A stretch of 64,000 nt of DNA from contig NC_059500.1 in assembly GCF_018139145.2 (NCBI RefSeq), positions 56,323,580 to 56,387,579 on the forward strand, written 5' to 3'. The stretch is from Gymnogyps californianus (lineage: Eukaryota; Chordata; Aves; Accipitriformes; Cathartidae). Positions 61,465 through 64,000 of this stretch are shown piece after piece (the first letter of the stretch is position 1; every line of letters begins with the position of its first letter). The notes beneath the pieces were generated by a model, which worked only from the letters and a program-made list of their open reading frames with translations, made no database searches and was not told where the DNA came from. Position numbers and translations under genes: made by a program.

Positions 61465-63987
61465 ACTCCAGTCATCCTATTCAGGGCTTTTTCCCTGGAA
61501 AAGTGCCAAGTGCCACATACAAAACCCTGGAAGATCTGATAGAAATTATTGCTGTGGTTTGGGAGCAATAGCAGGCAAGGCTGTGGTATGGGCAGGGAGA
61601 CATTACCCAGAGGATAAATAGTTGTGTGAATTCTTTTCTGACTTATTGTCCTAACCATGTTCAGTGCCTTCCACTGGGTGCCTGTTCATGCATTTTTTCT
61701 GTGTCTAGTAGTGAATGAGCTAGTGAAAATCCTCACTGCAGTCATTAGAGGGAATCCCAAGTCCTGATCATTTGCCTACAAAATCCAGTGACATCTGTTC
61801 AATTACATTTCTTTACCTGTGGCTTAAGCTTAGGAGGGGGTCCCTTTTGGGAGGACATGGAAAAAGAAATTAATGTATTTGGGATCGAAAGGCTTTAGTT
61901 AGTATCTTGATTTTCCTGGCAGAGGGAAGAGGACATACAGAGGAGGAGTCGGTCAGCACCATTTGTCTGATGCATGTGACTGCTTCCATAGTATCCTGAC
62001 AAAATGCTACCTACAGACATATAAAATTATTCTGGAAACCCTGGTGACTTCATATTGTGCGTGCAGCATTATGCAGAAAAACTGTTTCATTTAACATTTG
62101 TGCTGGTGTGATTCCTTGCTGTGGTGCTGTGGAAAAAATATTCTTTTCCTGCACCTTTATAAATGGATGGGTTTAGTTTCTGGTAAACTTACGAGCACAT
62201 TGTTGTCAGCTTGCTCTTCCAGGCAGTTCTCTACAGTTTTCTGCAATTCCTATCACAGGACAATAGTTTTGGACAAATACAGGACACTTCATAGCTTCAG
62301 AAACATGCACTAGGGAACTAACCCAGCGTGGGCTGGTGCCTACCAGATGGTTCAAACAAGTTCTGCTGTTCCTTAGAAGCTGACAGATGCTCTAAAAACA
62401 GGTCATTCCTTTCCTTTTCACCTCCTGATATTGTTTTCATTACACATCTATTTTAAATACTTTTAAGAAAAAGTAGACAGGTAGAAAAATATCGTGCTAC
62501 CTGGAAGTATGGTACGAAAGACACTCCATTTTCAAATAATGCTCTCAAATAATTTTTACTTGGAGCTGAAAAACACCAAGCTGAAACACTGCTTGCTTCA
62601 GAAAGCACCTCAGAGAGAGGACTAAATCTGAAATAGTAACTGTATTCCAATATGTTCTTCCTGGATGTCTTTAGAGTAAGTATATTTAAATTTGGTTTAA
62701 ATCTAGTGTGTTGGGTGTTGGTAAGAGCACGCGCTCTTTCCAATTTACAAAGTCTTTAGTAGCAGATCCAGCATAGAGCCCTCCACAAAACAAAAGACCT
62801 TTCATCACTGCAAAAAGAGTCTAACAAACAGTTACATTGCAACCCTAACCAGAGAAAGCTAAAGCATAAGTGGCTTTTGCACAGTCAGGAATGGCAACAA
62901 ACCAGTGAAATGGAAGACTGGAAGTCATCTTGTCCCTCCCAGCCAACACACTTGTGGCTTATCAGAGGGCCTGGTGTCAGAATAATCTGCTCCCTGAGAA
63001 GGGGCAAAGCCACCTGCTTCCATCCCAGAGCCGCCACACCTGCTCCACCACCCTGGGAACACCACCTTGCAAAATTCCTTCCACGCGGAGAAATTAGGTG
63101 GTTTCTATTCTTTGTCAGGCCTCCAGACAGAGGACTGTGTGGGTAATGCCTGCTTGCGGTGCATTGGTATTCCTTGTAGTACAGCATTGTCTAACAACTA
63201 AAAATGTATGACCCTTCTCATAGCCTTGCCTTCAATTTCAAATCAGTTGAATCTTTCTCTAATTCATTAGCGAAAAGTGATGTTATCAATGTGTGAGACT
63301 CAGTTTACCTTGTAGCTTTTTGTAATTCAATGAACCTTCAGATTCAATGAACATTTGTATTTTTCAGTGTTCTCTGAATTCTAGTGCTGTTAATGAGCAT
63401 AAGCAGCTGGAAAGTTGGATGTTTCCAGGTTTACTTTCTATGAATATTGGCAAGGGGAAAATAGGTTTTCAGAAAACATACTTTTTATCCTAAGTTTTTT
63501 CTTTTAAATCACATTAATTCTTGCACACCCACAAAGTAGAAGGAAAATGTGTCAATGTCTTAGCTTTCATAGTAGAAGAGGGAGGGAAGAGAAAGGAAGA
63601 ATAATTATTTCTTTTTGTCCTTCATTCAAATAATTAATAATGTGTCTTTCTAACATACAAAGCAGGAAATAAGAAGTGAAAGTAAAAAAAAAAAAAGCAA
63701 ATATTCACATAATTTCTTCCTGTAGCCTTCAGAACATGAAAATATTTTCTTTTAATGTATGATGACTTAGCTTAATTACTTCCAGTGACATCAGAAGTCT
63801 TTACAATACATTAAACATTGTTGGTTTAGAAGGAAAATGCTGCGTTTTGCTTATCAAGATTAGGGTAACACTAGTATAAAACCATTTGTTTTACAAAAGC
63901 AAGTCACAAAGGTACTAAGTTTGGAAGGAACTAAAACAAAGATTAAATAATATTTTTCATTGGATCATTAGTATTTTAGAAGTCAGG

Positions 63988-64000
63988 TGTCCTGGTTTCG
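63988..64000 (+). mobile_element. Possible start of an endogenous retroviral LTR cut by the window edge
   Basis: The last 13 bases, TGTCCTGGTTTCG, begin with the canonical LTR TG and match, from memory, the opening of an LTR family common in many bird genomes. Only the first bases are inside the window, so the identification rests on a short match. Confidence 0.4.

Larger units (their letters stand above)
49901..63987. other. Presumed ZNF366 5' intron or upstream flank, no exon identified
   Basis: This is 14 kb of AT-rich DNA. It contains TA/TG microsatellites (50486), a palindromic tandem region (54160-54241), a tandem duplication (56115-56227), a pyrimidine-rich tract (about 56400-56570) and a C-rich G-quadruplex type motif (61433). 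No CpG island was noticed, so the ZNF366 promoter is not located. Confidence 0.5.

Noticed and set aside
62877..63187. Overlapping open frames on both strands in a GC-richer patch
   Set aside because: Neither strand shows a domain, and open frames on both strands reflect base composition.
1..64000. CRISPR arrays, operons, bacterial insertion sequences, tRNA or rRNA genes
   Set aside because: No regularly spaced repeats, no dense coding, and no recognisable tRNA or rRNA sequence. The window is vertebrate nuclear DNA.

Overview
This is eukaryotic, almost certainly bird, genomic DNA. It is AT-rich with one sparse multi-exon gene, long introns, and at least seven pieces of CR1 non-LTR retrotransposon, two of which carry the CR1 3' tail of repeated 8-mers (related to ATTCTATG). 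There is no sign of operons, Shine-Dalgarno sites, CRISPR or prokaryotic mobile DNA.

The only gene that can be assembled with confidence is ZNF366 (also called DC-SCRIPT), on the minus strand. Four coding exons at 45628-46926, 43265-43456, 37386-37560 and 34320-34858 join in frame through GT-AG junctions. They give a 734-residue protein with eleven C2H2 zinc fingers and a C-terminal PFDLS CtBP-docking motif. The 5' non-coding exon(s) and promoter are not visible and probably lie at higher coordinates, inside or beyond the window. The 3' UTR runs from 34319 towards lower coordinates; its end is uncertain. From known synteny (human 5q13 corresponds to the avian Z chromosome) the window is probably Z-linked; that is inference.

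Layout: 1-2859, no gene seen. 2860-4995, a long but decayed CR1 (+) with remnants of the ORF1 esterase and ORF2 endonuclease. 4996-13850, no gene, one CR1 tip at 7888, and one unexplained open stretch at 10507-10761 (-). 13851-14650, old CR1 (-). 16475-17276, CR1 (+). 20671-21565, young CR1 (-). 21566-34319, no gene identified, plus the ZNF366 3' UTR. 34320-46956, ZNF366. 47965-49900, a second young CR1 (-) of the same subfamily, in the same orientation as ZNF366 and about 1 kb upstream of its first coding exon. 49901-64000, presumed 5' intron or upstream flank with simple repeats. The last 13 bases look like the start of an avian retroviral LTR cut by the window edge.

No new multi-gene biological system is visible. 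The observations worth a second look are the ZNF366 gene model, the state of the CR1 copies, several G-rich or palindromic motifs, the truncated LTR, and one orphan open reading stretch.
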